Assembly (NCBI GenBank): GCA_001770855.1
Contig: MESE01000111.1
Location: 1-64,000, forward strand
DNA: 64,000 nucleotides
Direction of reading: 5' to 3'
Source of the DNA: Burkholderiales bacterium RIFCSPLOWO2_02_FULL_57_36
Lineage (GTDB): Bacteria; Pseudomonadota; Gammaproteobacteria; Burkholderiales; Burkholderiaceae_D
The notes below the pieces were generated by a model. The model was given only the letters and a program-made list of their open reading frames with translations, did not search any database and was not told where the DNA came from. The position numbers and the translations under genes were made by a program. Shown here piece by piece: positions 39,326-48,648 of the stretch. How positions within the stretch are numbered: the stretch's first letter is position 1; each line of letters opens with the position of its first letter.

Positions 39326-40450
39326 ATGAAACAGGATCTTGACAGTCGTATGGAAACCAACGCCGACGTATCTAGCCTAAACCCGAATCTCACATCCATG
39401 GCATCCGGAAAAGACCCCATTGAAACCGATGCGGTCATTGTCGGCGCGGGACCTGTCGGGCTTTTTCAAGTGTTCGAACTGGGCTTGCTGGAAATCAAAG
39501 CGCATGTGATCGATTCATTGTCCAGCGTTGGCGGCCAATGCGTCGAGTTATATCCTGACAAACCGATTTACGATATTCCGGCCGTACCGGTATGCACCGG
39601 CCAGGAACTGACCGACAATCTGCTGAAACAAATTGAACCGTTCAGTCCAACTTTCCACCTCAACCAGGAAGTGGCTCTGGTCGAACGACGCGAAGATGGG
39701 CGCTTCAATCTGGAAACTTCCGCAGGCACGCGCTTCATTACCAAAACCATTTTTATTGCGGCTGGCGTGGGATCGTTTCAACCGCGCACGATTAAAGTGG
39801 ATGGCATCGAGCAGTTTGACGGCAAGCAGTTGTTTTACCGCGTCAAGGAACCAGTGCGCTTCCATGGTAAAAATCTTGTCATTTGCGGCGGCGGAGACTC
39901 CGCTCTGGATTGGGCGCTGGACTTGGCCGGCAAGGCGGAATCAATCATATTGATGCATCGCCGGGAAGAATTTCGTGCCGCCCCGGCATCAGTCGCAAAG
40001 ATGAAAGAAATGTGCCAAAACTTGGAGATGCAATTCATCGTCGGCCAGGTAACCGGATTTGAAACGCAAGACAGCAAGTTATCCGAAATCAAGGTTACTG
40101 GAGCAGATGGCGTCACGCGCAGGTTGCCGCTTGATCATTTATTGGTGTTTTTCGGCTTGTCTCCCAAACTCGGGCCAATCGCCGAATGGGGCCTTGATAT
40201 CGAGCGCAAGCAACTGAAAGTGGATACTGAAAAATTTGAAACCAATATTCCGGGTATTTTCGCCGTCGGCGACATCAATACGTATCCCGGCAAGAAAAAA
40301 CTGATTCTTTCAGGCTTCCATGAAGCGGCCTTGGCTGCTTTCGGCGCCGCGCCGTATATTTTCCCGGACAAGAAAATTCATATGCAGTACACCACTACTT
40401 CGCCGAAACTGCACAAAATCCTTGGTGTTGAAAGTCCGGTTTTCGATTGA
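39326..40450 (+). CDS. Ferredoxin/flavodoxin-NADP reductase (thioredoxin reductase-like)
   Basis: A 374-residue FAD/NADP enzyme of the YumC-type FNR group, a two-domain flavoprotein without the CxxC redox disulphide. FAD site [37 protein letters not shown] site [14 protein letters not shown], and [16 protein letters not shown]. Family proteins usually start around the GxGxxG loop; the first ~30 residues ([12 protein letters not shown]) are an extension, and the internal ATG at 39398 is a plausible alternative start. Expected to move electrons between NADPH and FdxA. Confidence 0.88.
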   Translation: MKQDLDSRMETNADVSSLNPNLTSMASGKDPIETDAVIVGAGPVGLFQVFELGLLEIKAHVIDSLSSVGGQCVELYPDKPIYDIPAVPVCTGQELTDNLLKQIEPFSPTFHLNQEVALVERREDGRFNLETSAGTRFITKTIFIAAGVGSFQPRTIKVDGIEQFDGKQLFYRVKEPVRFHGKNLVICGGGDSALDWALDLAGKAESIILMHRREEFRAAPASVAKMKEMCQNLEMQFIVGQVTGFETQDSKLSEIKVTGADGVTRRLPLDHLLVFFGLSPKLGPIAEWGLDIERKQLKVDTEKFETNIPGIFAVGDINTYPGKKKLILSGFHEAALAAFGAAPYIFPDKKIHMQYTTTSPKLHKILGVESPVFD

Positions 40451-40469
40451 AAAAAAGTTGCTTAGTTTG

Positions 40470-40507
40470 AAAAAAGCTCCTTGCATTCCCGGCAAGGAGC
40501 TTTTTTA
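40470..40507 (+). terminator. Intrinsic terminator after the ferredoxin reductase gene
   Basis: A 15-bp stem, AAAAAAGCTCCTTGC with GCAAGGAGCTTTTTT, 7-base loop, ending in a T-run. Confidence 0.85.
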
Positions 40508-41032
40508 TTGCGCATTACACAAATCCAGAGACTTTCTGCACGGCCTGTCCTCATGGTGTCGGAATCGCTTGTTAGGAATTGGTCCGCGCGCCCTTTGAGC
40601 AGTTGTCCTGAAATGCCGCTTGCCTCACAGGCATGCTTTGTGCTCAATTTCTTGAAGTTGGCCTAAAGTATTTTGGTGGTTTTTTCATTGCAATACCATC
40701 AAGAATTTTGTGAATCCGGTATGGTCGTCGATTTTTCTGTCCACCACTCGTTGAATTTGATCGTTATTGAAAGGGTAAAGTAATTGGCTATAAACCTGCC
40801 AATTGTGTTTTCCCGGAAAACCTCAATATAGAATATGTGCTATAACGCCGCATGATTATTGAAAACGGTAAAAAAATCCGCATTATTTGTATTGAGATTG
40901 AATAATTAATTCCTCGAAGATCGATCAAATCTTTCATGTGGTTATTGAAATTACACACATTTAGAATAGACCGTATCCAGAAAAGGACAAATTTCAATAA
41001 TATTTCAAAATATTGCTCCTGATGCATTGCAG

Positions 41033-41062
41033 CAACACGTCTTTCTCTGCAGAATCGTGTTG
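41033..41062. promoter_or_regulatory. Inverted repeat just before phaZ
   Basis: CAACACG (41033-41039) and CGTGTTG (41056-41062), perfect 7-bp arms 16 bases apart, end 21 bases before the phaZ ATG. It could be an operator or form a hairpin in the phaZ leader. Confidence 0.4.
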
Positions 41063-41082
41063 AATCACCTGAAAGGGCAAAC

Positions 41083-42318
41083 ATGCTGTATCAAATTCAC
41101 GAAATGAATCGTACTTTGCTTAGCCCGCTGATCCAATGGGCTGAAGCTTCCGCAAAATTATTTTCCAGCCCGGTTTCCCCGCTTGCACATACGCCTTTCG
41201 CGCAAAGAATTGCCGCTGGTTACGAATTGATTTATCGACTTGGTAAAGATTACGAGAAACCTCCTTTCGAAATCGATTCGACTGTAATCAACGGTAAAAC
41301 GGTGACCGTGGTTGAAGAAGTAGCCGAGGAAAAATCTTTTTGCCGATTGCTGCATTTCAAAAAAGATTTATCCATAAAAGAATTTTCAGCACTGAAGCAA
41401 TCGACCATATTGCTGGTCGCCCCTTTGTCGGGACATCATTCGACACTGTTGCGCGACACCGTGCGTGCCCTGCTGCCGGACCATGACGTCTATATTACGG
41501 ACTGGACCGATGCGCGCATGGTGCCTGCATCCGAAGGGCCGTTTCATTTACGCGATTATATTTATTATGTACAGGACTTCATGCGCAAGCTGGGTCCTGA
41601 CCTGCATGTGATTTCCGTCTGCCAGCCGACTGTGCCGGTGCTGGCAGCGATTTCGCTGATGGCAAGCGCCAATGATCCAAAGCTGCCGAAAACGATGACG
41701 ATGATGGGCGGTCCTATCGATCCGCGCAAGTCACCGACCGAAGTCAACGATCTGGCAACCAACAAACCCTTTTCATGGTTTGAAAATACCGTGATCTACA
41801 GCGTGCCGCCAACTTATCCCGGCTATGGCCGCAAAGTGTATCCGGGCTTCCTGCAGCATGCCGGCTTCGTTGCGATGAATCCGCGTCGCCACGCGCAAAG
41901 CCATTGGGATTTCTACATGCACCTGCGCAAGGGTGACAACGAGTCTGCGGAAGAACATCGCAAGTTTTACGACGAGTACAACGCGGTAATCGACATGCCT
42001 GCCGAGTATTATCTGGAAACGATCCAGGAAATATTCCAGGAATTCCGTCTCGCAACAGGCACTTGGGAAATTGAGGGAAAACCGGTGTGTCCTCAGGACA
42101 TCAAGACGGTCGCGCTGTTTACCATCGAAGGCGAACTGGACGATATCTCCGGCTCCGGCCAGACCGAAGCAGCCCAAAATTTGTGCTCGGGTATTCCGAA
42201 ATCGAAAAAACAGCATTTCACCGCACCTGAATGCGGTCATTACGGCATTTTCTCCGGCCGGCGCTGGCGTGACATCATTCGCCCAAAAATCACGGAATTC
42301 ATCAAGAAGCATTCCTGA
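41083..42318 (+). CDS. phaZ: Intracellular polyhydroxyalkanoate depolymerase
   Basis: A 411-residue alpha/beta-hydrolase-like depolymerase that degrades stored PHA granules from inside the cell. The nucleophile is a cysteine, Cys180, in VISVCQPTVPVL, as in the PhaZa1 type of Cupriavidus (not the serine lipase box of extracellular enzymes). Other pieces: LLVAPLSGHHSTLLRDT, VYITDWTDARMVP, GPFHLRDYI, MGGPIDPRKSPT and HFTAPECGHYGIFSGRRW near the catalytic His. GAAAGGGCAAAC precedes the ATG. A terminator follows. Confidence 0.95.
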   Translation: MLYQIHEMNRTLLSPLIQWAEASAKLFSSPVSPLAHTPFAQRIAAGYELIYRLGKDYEKPPFEIDSTVINGKTVTVVEEVAEEKSFCRLLHFKKDLSIKEFSALKQSTILLVAPLSGHHSTLLRDTVRALLPDHDVYITDWTDARMVPASEGPFHLRDYIYYVQDFMRKLGPDLHVISVCQPTVPVLAAISLMASANDPKLPKTMTMMGGPIDPRKSPTEVNDLATNKPFSWFENTVIYSVPPTYPGYGRKVYPGFLQHAGFVAMNPRRHAQSHWDFYMHLRKGDNESAEEHRKFYDEYNAVIDMPAEYYLETIQEIFQEFRLATGTWEIEGKPVCPQDIKTVALFTIEGELDDISGSGQTEAAQNLCSGIPKSKKQHFTAPECGHYGIFSGRRWRDIIRPKITEFIKKHS

Positions 42319-42340
42319 CCATCCAGCGCAGCTTTCCGCC

Positions 42341-42376
42341 AAGCCGTTCCCTGATAAAGGTGAACGGCTTTTTATT
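42341..42376 (+). terminator. Intrinsic terminator after phaZ
   Basis: AAGCCGTTC (42341-42349) pairs with GAACGGCTT (42362-42370) over a 12-base loop, followed by TTTTATT. Confidence 0.75.
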
Positions 42377-42402
42377 TGGAGGCGCGTGCAAATCCTAGGA
42401 TA

Positions 42403-43113
42403 ATGTCGGCTATGCAGCAAAATCCAATCGCCCGCAAATCACTCGCCGACCAAATCGAAGACCTCCTTCCGCAAACGCAATGCACCAAGTGCGGATATCC
42501 GGCCTGCCGTCCGTACGCCGAAGCAATAGCCAAGGGTGACGCCAGCTACAACCAGTGTCCTCCGGGCGGCGCCGAAGGCATTGCAAGAATCGCGCGCTTG
42601 CTCGGCAAACCGGTAATCCCGCTCAATCCTGAAAATGGCATTGAGCGCCAACGCCCCGTTGCGGTCATCGATGAATCGCTTTGCATAGGATGCACTCTTT
42701 GCATCCAGGCATGTCCGGTTGACGCAATTGCGGGCGCTGCGAAACAGATGCATACCGTCATACCGGATCTGTGCACCGGCTGTGACTTGTGCGTCGCGCC
42801 CTGCCCGGTCGATTGCATCGCCATGGTTGATGTCACTCCCGGCAAAACCGGATGGGATGCATGGTCGCAACAGCATGCCGACGCCGCGCGCATGCGGCAT
42901 GATTTCCGTAATTTTCGATTACAGCGCGACAAGCAAGAAAACGATGCGCGGCTGGCGGCCAAGGCAGCAACGAAGTTGAAAGAGGTGGAAGCACAATCTG
43001 CGTTGGGTCCGGAAGAACAAGCCGAACGGGCGCGGAAAAAAGCGATCATACAGGCCGCCATTGAGCGCGCAAGACTGAAAAAAGAACAAATGGCGCGGAG
43101 CGGCGATCAATGA
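42403..43113 (+). CDS. rsxB: RnfB/RsxB-type electron transport iron-sulfur protein
   Basis: A 236-residue protein. The N-terminal Fe-S (4 Cys) domain reads [22 protein letters not shown] and CPPGG. Two 4Fe-4S ferredoxin motifs follow: [16 protein letters not shown] and [16 protein letters not shown]. It lacks the usual N-terminal membrane helix, so it is the short, soluble variant found in Betaproteobacteria that carry no other rnf genes. A charged C-terminal helix ([19 protein letters not shown]) closes it. ATG at 42403 lies after AGGA; the stop overlaps nth as ATGA. Confidence 0.88.
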   Translation: MSAMQQNPIARKSLADQIEDLLPQTQCTKCGYPACRPYAEAIAKGDASYNQCPPGGAEGIARIARLLGKPVIPLNPENGIERQRPVAVIDESLCIGCTLCIQACPVDAIAGAAKQMHTVIPDLCTGCDLCVAPCPVDCIAMVDVTPGKTGWDAWSQQHADAARMRHDFRNFRLQRDKQENDARLAAKAATKLKEVEAQSALGPEEQAERARKKAIIQAAIERARLKKEQMARSGDQ

Positions 43114-43760
43114 ATTCCGAAAAACGAACCGAAATCTTCAAGCGCTTTCGCGCCGCCAACCCGCATCCAACAACGGAACTGGAATATACGACGCCGTTCG
43201 AATTGCTGATTGCCGTGATTCTGTCGGCGCAGGCAACCGATGTATCGGTCAACAAAGCGATGCGCAAGCTGTACCCGGTTGCGAACACGCCCGCCCAGAT
43301 TTTCGCGTTGGGCGTCGATGGATTGATTCCATATATTCAAAGCATCGGCCTCTATCGCACCAAGGCCAAAAACATCATCGAGACCTGCCGTCTTTTATTA
43401 AGCAAACACGACGGCCAGGTACCGCGTTCCAGCGAAGAACTGCAGGCGTTGCCGGGCGTCGGCCGCAAGACCGCCAACGTGATAATGAATACGGCATTCG
43501 GCTATGCCGCCATTGCCGTCGATACACATATCTTCCGCGTGTCGAACCGCACCAACATCGCGCCGGGAAAAAATGTCGAAGAAGTGGAGCGCAAGCTGAT
43601 GAAGCTGGTGCCCGAGGAATTCCGGATGGATGCCCATCATTGGCTGATTCTGCACGGACGCTATACGTGCGTTGCGCGTACACCGAAATGCTGGAACTGC
43701 ATGATTGCGGATCTGTGCGAATACAAGAACAAGACGCCGATGCCGGCCAAGGGCGTTTGA
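43110..43760 (+). CDS. nth: Endonuclease III (base-excision repair glycosylase)
   Basis: A 216-residue DNA N-glycosylase/AP lyase that removes oxidised pyrimidines. The helix-hairpin-helix [18 protein letters not shown] carries the catalytic Lys, followed by the catalytic Asp in [11 protein letters not shown], and the 4Fe-4S cluster motif [17 protein letters not shown] at the C-terminus. Coupled to rsxB by an ATGA overlap; rsxB-nth is a conserved pair. Confidence 0.96.
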   Translation: MNSEKRTEIFKRFRAANPHPTTELEYTTPFELLIAVILSAQATDVSVNKAMRKLYPVANTPAQIFALGVDGLIPYIQSIGLYRTKAKNIIETCRLLLSKHDGQVPRSSEELQALPGVGRKTANVIMNTAFGYAAIAVDTHIFRVSNRTNIAPGKNVEEVERKLMKLVPEEFRMDAHHWLILHGRYTCVARTPKCWNCMIADLCEYKNKTPMPAKGV

Positions 43761-43851
43761 TGCATCCCGACGCATCGAACCTGATCCTATGGCTTGGTTG
43801 TGTCCGTAATTCCATTCCCTGATTTTTTGATCCCTCGTCATTACCGACCTC

Positions 43852-44424
43852 ATGGAAGCATTTCTCAATACCGCATTAGTTGTCGCTCTCGGTGAAATGG
43901 GCGACAAGACGCAGCTATTGGCATTGCTGCTGGCCGCCCGTTACCGCAGGCCCTGGATCATCGCAGCCGGGATTTTGCTTGCGACTTTGGTATCGATGGG
44001 GCTCACCGCATGGCTGGGCTCGTTTGCATCGCATCTGCTGCCGCCGTCGGTGCTGCGCTGGATACTGGTCGCGATGTTCTTCGCCATTGCAATCTGGACT
44101 TTGGTGCCCGAGAAAGAAGAATCGGAGCAGGTGCCTGCATTCAAATCGTCGGCAAACCTGATGCTGACCGCATTTCTGACTTTTTTGTTGGCCGAGCTGG
44201 GCGACAAATCCCAGGTGGCCACGTTTGCGATGGCCGCCAAATATCAAGAGTTTTCAAGCGTATTGGCAGGTTCGGTACTGGGAGAAATGACTGCGATCGT
44301 ACCTGCGGTCCTGCTTGGCAAGACAACTGCGCAATGGCTGCCGCTCAAATGGGTGCGAATCGCGGCGGCCGCGGTATTCGCCGCATTGGGCGGTTGGGTA
44401 CTGGTATTCGGATTGGGCGAATAA
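43852..44424 (+). CDS. GDT1/UPF0016-family cation transporter
   Basis: A 190-residue inner-membrane protein with six hydrophobic helices in two repeats. Each repeat carries the family motif: EMGDKTQLLALLLAARY and ELGDKSQVATFAMAAKY (E-x-G-D-K-S/T). Relatives of GDT1/TMEM165 move Mn2+ or Ca2+ (bacterial MneA-type exporters among them). Substrate inferred to be manganese. Converges with the GFA gene. Confidence 0.9.
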   Translation: MEAFLNTALVVALGEMGDKTQLLALLLAARYRRPWIIAAGILLATLVSMGLTAWLGSFASHLLPPSVLRWILVAMFFAIAIWTLVPEKEESEQVPAFKSSANLMLTAFLTFLLAELGDKSQVATFAMAAKYQEFSSVLAGSVLGEMTAIVPAVLLGKTTAQWLPLKWVRIAAAAVFAALGGWVLVFGLGE

Positions 44425-44481
44425 TTCTCACGATCCGGCGGTGCAAATTCCGGTCGAGTGTTCTTATTGCTGAGCGAGTCC

Positions 44482-44913
44482 TTAGGTCGCTTTTTTTGTG
44501 GCGTTTTGCGCCTGAGCGATATCCGCCTCCGAGAATTTCGGCAAGTGGTCATTGATTTCCCACCAGTCAGCCTTGGAACCAACGTAAAAATGCGCCGTCG
44601 GCTTTGTCCCGAGCGTACTGTCGATCAGTCCGGCGCGAATACGGATTACATCCGGCAGCTGATCCCGCTTGCTGAATATCGGAGAGCCGCAGCGGCTGCA
44701 GAAAACGCGTTGCTTGCCTGGCGAAGATTCGAATTCGCGCAGTAAGTCGCGACCCTCATTCAGCCGGAATGAAGTCAGGGCCACGGGGATATTGCTCGCG
44801 AAAGGCGTTCCTTGCGCCTTTCTGCATTGTTCGCAGTGGCAAATCTGTATCGGTGCCAGGTCGCCATCGATTTCGAACCGGACTCCGTTGCACAAACAAC
44901 TTCCTGTATGCAT
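44482..44913 (-). CDS. GFA-family zinc-binding protein
   Basis: A 143-residue protein of the glutathione-dependent formaldehyde-activating enzyme (CENP-V/GFA) family. Zinc-ligand cysteines are visible: SCLCNGVRFEI, CHCEQCRKAQGTP and FCSRCGSPIF. Family members bind zinc and small thiols; the substrate here is unknown. The ATG at 44913 has GGAGA 8 bases upstream; earlier in-frame starts at 44928 and 44949 are less fitting. Confidence 0.85.
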   Translation of the reverse strand: MHTGSCLCNGVRFEIDGDLAPIQICHCEQCRKAQGTPFASNIPVALTSFRLNEGRDLLREFESSPGKQRVFCSRCGSPIFSKRDQLPDVIRIRAGLIDSTLGTKPTAHFYVGSKADWWEINDHLPKFSEADIAQAQNATKKAT

Positions 44914-44933
44914 TTTCGCGCTCTCCATGCCGA

Positions 44934-45515
44934 TTAAAGGATGCTGCACGCTTCAACGAACGTGAGGCGCGGGGAGCGGGGAAACAGTTTATTCCGGTCT
45001 CCGTAACCGATGCTGCAAACGAAATTGACCTTCACCGATGTCCCGGCAAAGAAGGCGGCATTGACCTTATCTTCGTTGAAACCCGACATCGGCCCGCAAT
45101 CGAGCCCAATGGCGCGCGCCGCGATGATGAAGTAGGCGCCCTGCAAGGATGAGTTCCGAAACGCCGTTGCCTCGATCGCTTTCTGATTGCCCGCAAACCA
45201 GGAACGCGCATCGGTATGCGGAAAGAGTTGGGGCAACTTCTCGTAAAATTCCATGTCCATCCCAATGATTGCAGTGACCGGCGCCTGCCTGGTTTTATCC
45301 GCATTGCCTGAAGACATGCATGCAGCCAGCTTTTCCCGCGCGGCGTCTGATTTAGCGAATACAATGCGTGCAGGCGAGCAGTTGGCTGATGTAGGACCCC
45401 ATTTCATCAGTTCGTAAATCTGATCCAGTTGTTGATCTGAAACCGGCTTGTCCAGCCAGACGTTGTGGGTGCGTGCATCTTGAAACAGGGTAGCAAGCGC
45501 AGTGTCGGTCAGCAT
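44934..45515 (-). CDS. RutE-like malonic semialdehyde reductase (nitroreductase family)
   Basis: A 193-residue FMN flavoprotein close to RutE, which reduces malonic semialdehyde in uracil breakdown. Features: [83 protein letters not shown]. No other rut genes lie nearby, so the substrate may be another toxic aldehyde or quinone. It is 21 bases upstream of the GFA gene, so the pair may be a small detoxification unit. Confidence 0.84.
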   Translation of the reverse strand: MLTDTALATLFQDARTHNVWLDKPVSDQQLDQIYELMKWGPTSANCSPARIVFAKSDAAREKLAACMSSGNADKTRQAPVTAIIGMDMEFYEKLPQLFPHTDARSWFAGNQKAIEATAFRNSSLQGAYFIIAARAIGLDCGPMSGFNEDKVNAAFFAGTSVKVNFVCSIGYGDRNKLFPRSPRLTFVEACSIL

Positions 45516-45654
45516 GGCGATTTCCGTGTTTTATGATTGAATAAAGAGGTGCTTTGATCCATCAAGCACTCTGTATCTTAATTGAATGTGCGGCCGGCCG
45601 TTTTTTTGCAGTATGGAGCGGCAATCATTTTCCACAAATTTTCCAGATCACCCG

Positions 45655-46077
45655 ATGTTTACTCCGTCCCAGCATGATGTGCGCCGATTTTTTTGCGAGA
45701 CATTCCGCAAGCATCGGGCCAATGAAATATTGACGCCGCTTGAGGCGATCGCCCGCGACTGGGTAGCTCAGCATCCCGAGTATGCGGACGTGCTGGCCGA
45801 CGTCGATGCGGCGGTTGCGGCGGATTATTCCGTCGAGGGCGGCCAGAGCAATCCGTTTCTCCATCTGTCGATGCATCTGTCTATCCAGGAACAAATCTCG
45901 ATCGATCAACCGCAGGGAATCCAGCAGGCGTTCCATGCGCTGGCACACCGCCTGGGCTCGGAACATGAAGCCCACCATCAAATCATGGAATGCCTGGGCG
46001 AAATGGTCTGGAATTCGCAGCGCAGCGGAATGCCGCCGGATGGCGCAGCGTATGTTGAATGCGTGAAGCGCCGATGA
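45655..46077 (+). CDS. DUF1841 family protein
   Basis: A 140-residue soluble protein typical of Beta- and Gammaproteobacteria. Recognised by the N-terminal FTPSQHDVRRFFCETFRKH, the motif SVEGGQSNPFLHLSMHLSIQEQISIDQP and the C-terminal AHHQIMECLGEMVWNSQR. Several conserved histidines could bind metal, but function is unknown. ATG at 45655 gives the family start; the frame upstream is not like the family. A terminator follows. Confidence 0.82.
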   Translation: MFTPSQHDVRRFFCETFRKHRANEILTPLEAIARDWVAQHPEYADVLADVDAAVAADYSVEGGQSNPFLHLSMHLSIQEQISIDQPQGIQQAFHALAHRLGSEHEAHHQIMECLGEMVWNSQRSGMPPDGAAYVECVKRR

Positions 46078-46106
46078 TCCGGCCGGCAATCCGACTCACG
46101 AAAAGC

Positions 46107-46137
46107 AAAAAAGCCACGGATCACCGTGGCTTTTTCT
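46107..46137. terminator. Intrinsic terminator after the DUF1841 gene
   Basis: AAAAAAGCCACGG pairs with CCGTGGCTTTTT around loop ATCA. A/T runs on both sides suit the DUF1841 gene and the converging cytochrome gene. Confidence 0.85.
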
Positions 46138-46161
46138 TTCAGGAACCGACATCGGCGAAAT

Positions 46162-46515
46162 TTACTTCCGCAATACCAAAGGGCCCGGCAGGCTATGCAG
46201 ATAGGCTGCGATATTCTGAACATCCTGATTCGACAATGGCTTTACCTGTGCGCCCATGATGGCATTGGCGCGGCCGTTAGGGCCGTTGCCACCGCGCTTG
46301 TATGCGATCAAGGCATGCTCCAGATAATCCTTGTGCTGTCCGGCAAGCTTCGGATAGCTCGGATCAATCGGCGTGTTGTAGTCTTTGCCATGACAGGTAA
46401 AGCAGTTGTATTTTTCAGCGGCGGCCTTGCCGGCCTCGATTTTGTCGGCTGCAGATGCATTGAATGCAACGACGGACGAGAACAACATAACGGTCCATGT
46501 AAGAGTCTTTTTCAT
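46162..46515 (-). CDS. Small periplasmic cytochrome c (second of a pair)
   Basis: A 117-residue class I cytochrome c. Signal peptide (VMLFSSVVAFNASA, cleavage before ADK), haem motif CFTCHGKDY, and the distal Met ligand likely in NAIMGAQVKPLS. Closest in style to cytochrome c553/c4 halves. It follows the other cytochrome gene by 13 bases, so the two form an operon. Expected periplasmic electron shuttle. Confidence 0.9.
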   Translation of the reverse strand: MKKTLTWTVMLFSSVVAFNASAADKIEAGKAAAEKYNCFTCHGKDYNTPIDPSYPKLAGQHKDYLEHALIAYKRGGNGPNGRANAIMGAQVKPLSNQDVQNIAAYLHSLPGPLVLRK

Positions 46516-46528
46516 TGTCTGTCCCCCG

Positions 46529-46849
46529 TTATTTCTGCTGTGAGTAATAAGCAGCGATATCGGCCATATCCTGATCCGACAGGCTGGCTGCAATACCGCG
46601 CATACTCGGATTTTTGCGCTCGCCTTTTTTGTAGGCATTCAGCGCAGCAACGATATAGTTTGCGGATTGACCGCCGATCATCGGCACCGAGTACACCTCT
46701 GGAAACGTGGCTTTGTAACCAGGGATGCCGTGGCAGCCGATACACATCGAAATCTTGTTTTCGGCTGCTTTTGGATTGCCGACGACGTCCGCTGCTAGAG
46801 CGACGCTCGCAATACCCGCAAGCGCGAGAAATGCTAGAAGTTTTTTCAT
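46529..46849 (-). CDS. Small periplasmic cytochrome c (first of a pair)
   Basis: A 106-residue class I cytochrome c. Signal MKKLLAFLALAGIASVALA, haem motif CIGCHGIPGY, Met ligand in SMRGIAASLSDQDM. It resembles the other member of the pair (ADVVGNPKAAENK versus ADKIEAGKAAAEK; both with GQxxNYI/DYL and AYKxG), pointing to duplication. Together they look like a split cytochrome c4. Confidence 0.9.
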   Translation of the reverse strand: MKKLLAFLALAGIASVALAADVVGNPKAAENKISMCIGCHGIPGYKATFPEVYSVPMIGGQSANYIVAALNAYKKGERKNPSMRGIAASLSDQDMADIAAYYSQQK

Positions 46850-47180
46850 GATAGCTGGGGTAATTGAAACGAAAGTGGCCTGGCGCAAGAAACGCTTGCC
46901 TTCGGCCGATCCTGTGAGCCTCTGGCAAAAGGACTAGACGAAAAATTGACCTTTTGCGCCAAAAAACCGTTAATTTTACCGTAAGACTAACGGCTCGTCC
47001 AAGTGCAATATTACTACACCGATATCAAGCCCGTAGCCTGATGGCATTTTGGCAAATCGCCCGCACTTTCAATTTGGCGCCGCTGCCCTATCCGCGCGCG
47101 ATGGCAGGATGGGCTTGTAATACTCGCAAACTCTATCTCGCTTATACTTGAGAATATTTTCTTCTTGATGACAAGACACC
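46850..47180. other. Divergent region between the cytochrome and moxR genes
   Basis: About 330 bases with no convincing gene. Promoters for both sides must lie here: a TATACT at 47135-47140 could be the -10 for moxR, though without a clear -35. A short reading frame from 46954 shows no protein character. Confidence 0.45.
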
Positions 47181-48035
47181 ATGCGACCAGATACACGCTT
47201 CGAGGGTTCCCAGAGTTATGTTGCCACCGCCGATCTGAAATTGGCCGTCAATGCCGCGCTGACATTGCAGCGGCCCTTGCTGATCAAGGGCGAGCCGGGC
47301 ACCGGCAAAACCATGCTTGCCGAGGAAGTGGCCGCAGCACTGGACATGCCCTTGTTGCAGTGGCATATCAAATCGACGACCAAGGCTCAGCAGGGATTGT
47401 ACGAGTATGACGCGGTGTCGCGTCTGCGTGATTCCCAACTGGGCGACGAACGGGTCAAGGATATCCACAACTACATTGTCAAAGGCGTGCTGTGGCAGGC
47501 ATTTACCGCTCAGGAGCAAGTGGTTCTGCTGATCGATGAAATCGACAAGGCCGATATCGAGTTTCCTAATGATCTGCTGCGGGAACTCGACCGGATGGAA
47601 TTTTACGTCTACGAGACGCGTGAAATGGTCGTCGCCAAGCATCGTCCGCTGGTGATCATCACGTCCAACAACGAAAAGGAATTGCCGGATGCATTCTTGC
47701 GGCGCTGCTTTTTCCACTACATCAAGTTCCCCGACAAGGACACGATGCAGCAGATTGTCGACGTACATTTTCCGGACCTGAAAAAAGATTTGCTGGCACA
47801 GGCTTTGCAGACCTTTTATGAAGTGCGTGAAGTGGCCGGCTTGAAGAAAAAGCCGTCAACTTCGGAACTGCTCGACTGGTTGAAGCTGCTGCTCGCCGAA
47901 GACATTCCGGCCGACGCCCTGCGCAGCAAGGATGCCAAGACAGTGGTTCCGCCCTTGCATGGCGCACTGCTGAAAAATGAGCAGGATGTTCATTTGTTTG
48001 AACGCCTGGTGTTCATGTCGCGGACCAATCGATAG
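47181..48035 (+). CDS. MoxR-family AAA+ ATPase
   Basis: A 284-residue AAA+ ATPase. Walker A KGEPGTGKTMLAEEV, Walker B VVLLIDEIDKAD, sensor 1 VIITSNNEKELPDAFLRRC with the arginine finger, and sensor 2 in the C-terminal lid. MoxR proteins act as chaperones for metal-cofactor enzymes or for VWA-domain partners; this one is followed two genes later by a VWA protein, the usual partner. A GNAT gene lies between them. Confidence 0.9.
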   Translation: MRPDTRFEGSQSYVATADLKLAVNAALTLQRPLLIKGEPGTGKTMLAEEVAAALDMPLLQWHIKSTTKAQQGLYEYDAVSRLRDSQLGDERVKDIHNYIVKGVLWQAFTAQEQVVLLIDEIDKADIEFPNDLLRELDRMEFYVYETREMVVAKHRPLVIITSNNEKELPDAFLRRCFFHYIKFPDKDTMQQIVDVHFPDLKKDLLAQALQTFYEVREVAGLKKKPSTSELLDWLKLLLAEDIPADALRSKDAKTVVPPLHGALLKNEQDVHLFERLVFMSRTNR

Positions 48036-48052
48036 GTTTCAGCGTATCCGCC

Positions 48053-48640
48053 ATGAGTTTTGCCACACCGATCACTCTCAAGGGCGAGCACGTTGTGCTC
48101 GAGCCGCTCGGCATTGCGCACCTTGACGGATTGGCCGAGGCGGTACGCGATGGCGAACTGTGGAAGCTGTGGTACACCTCGGTGCCGAAACCGGAAACGA
48201 TGCGCGACGAAATAGAGCGGCGCATTGACCTGCAAGCGAAAGGCAGCATGCTTCCGTTCGCGGTACGCCGTACCGATAACGGATCCGTGTGCGGAATGAC
48301 AACCTACATGAACATTGACACGATATACAAGCGCGTCGAAATCGGTTCAACCTGGTACGCGAAAAGCGCGCAGCGCACCGGCATTAATTCCGAGGCAAAG
48401 CTGTTGTTGCTGAAACATGCCTTCGAGTCGCTCCAGTGCATCGCCGTGGAGTTCCGCACGCATTGGATGAACCAGCAGTCGCGTGCTGCGATTGCCCGGT
48501 TGGGCGCCAAGCAAGACGGGATATTGCGCAATCACCAGCGGATGGCGGATGGTTCGCTGCGCGACACCGTGGTATTTTCGATTATCGAATCGGAATGGCC
48601 GACGATCAAGCGCCATCTGCAATACAAGCTCGAACACTGA
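48053..48640 (+). CDS. GNAT N-acetyltransferase (RimJ-like)
   Basis: A 195-residue acetyltransferase of the RimJ/RimL type. Features: HVVLEPLGIAHLDGLAEAV at the N-terminus, GSTWYAKSAQRTGINSEAKLLLLKHAFESL for acetyl-CoA binding, and FRTHWMNQQSRAAIARLGAKQDG for the target site. The target is unknown; RimJ relatives acetylate ribosomal or other protein N-termini. It sits between moxR and the VWA gene with short gaps, so it is probably in the same operon. Confidence 0.87.
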   Translation: MSFATPITLKGEHVVLEPLGIAHLDGLAEAVRDGELWKLWYTSVPKPETMRDEIERRIDLQAKGSMLPFAVRRTDNGSVCGMTTYMNIDTIYKRVEIGSTWYAKSAQRTGINSEAKLLLLKHAFESLQCIAVEFRTHWMNQQSRAAIARLGAKQDGILRNHQRMADGSLRDTVVFSIIESEWPTIKRHLQYKLEH

Positions 48641-48648
48641 GGTTTACC

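Larger units (their letters stand above)
40451..41082. other. Gene-poor stretch upstream of phaZ
   Basis: About 630 bases. After the terminator at 40470-40507 no convincing gene is seen; open frames on both strands are short and show no protein character. The part from about 40,670 to 41,030 is clearly AT-rich. An inverted repeat at 41033-41062 lies directly before the phaZ ribosome binding site. Confidence 0.5.

Noticed and set aside
40788-41084. 98-codon minus-strand frame before phaZ
   Set aside because: AT-rich, overlaps the phaZ start, and has no recognisable sequence character.
46954-47151. 65-codon plus-strand frame before moxR
   Set aside because: No ribosome site, no protein-like composition, and located in the promoter area of moxR.
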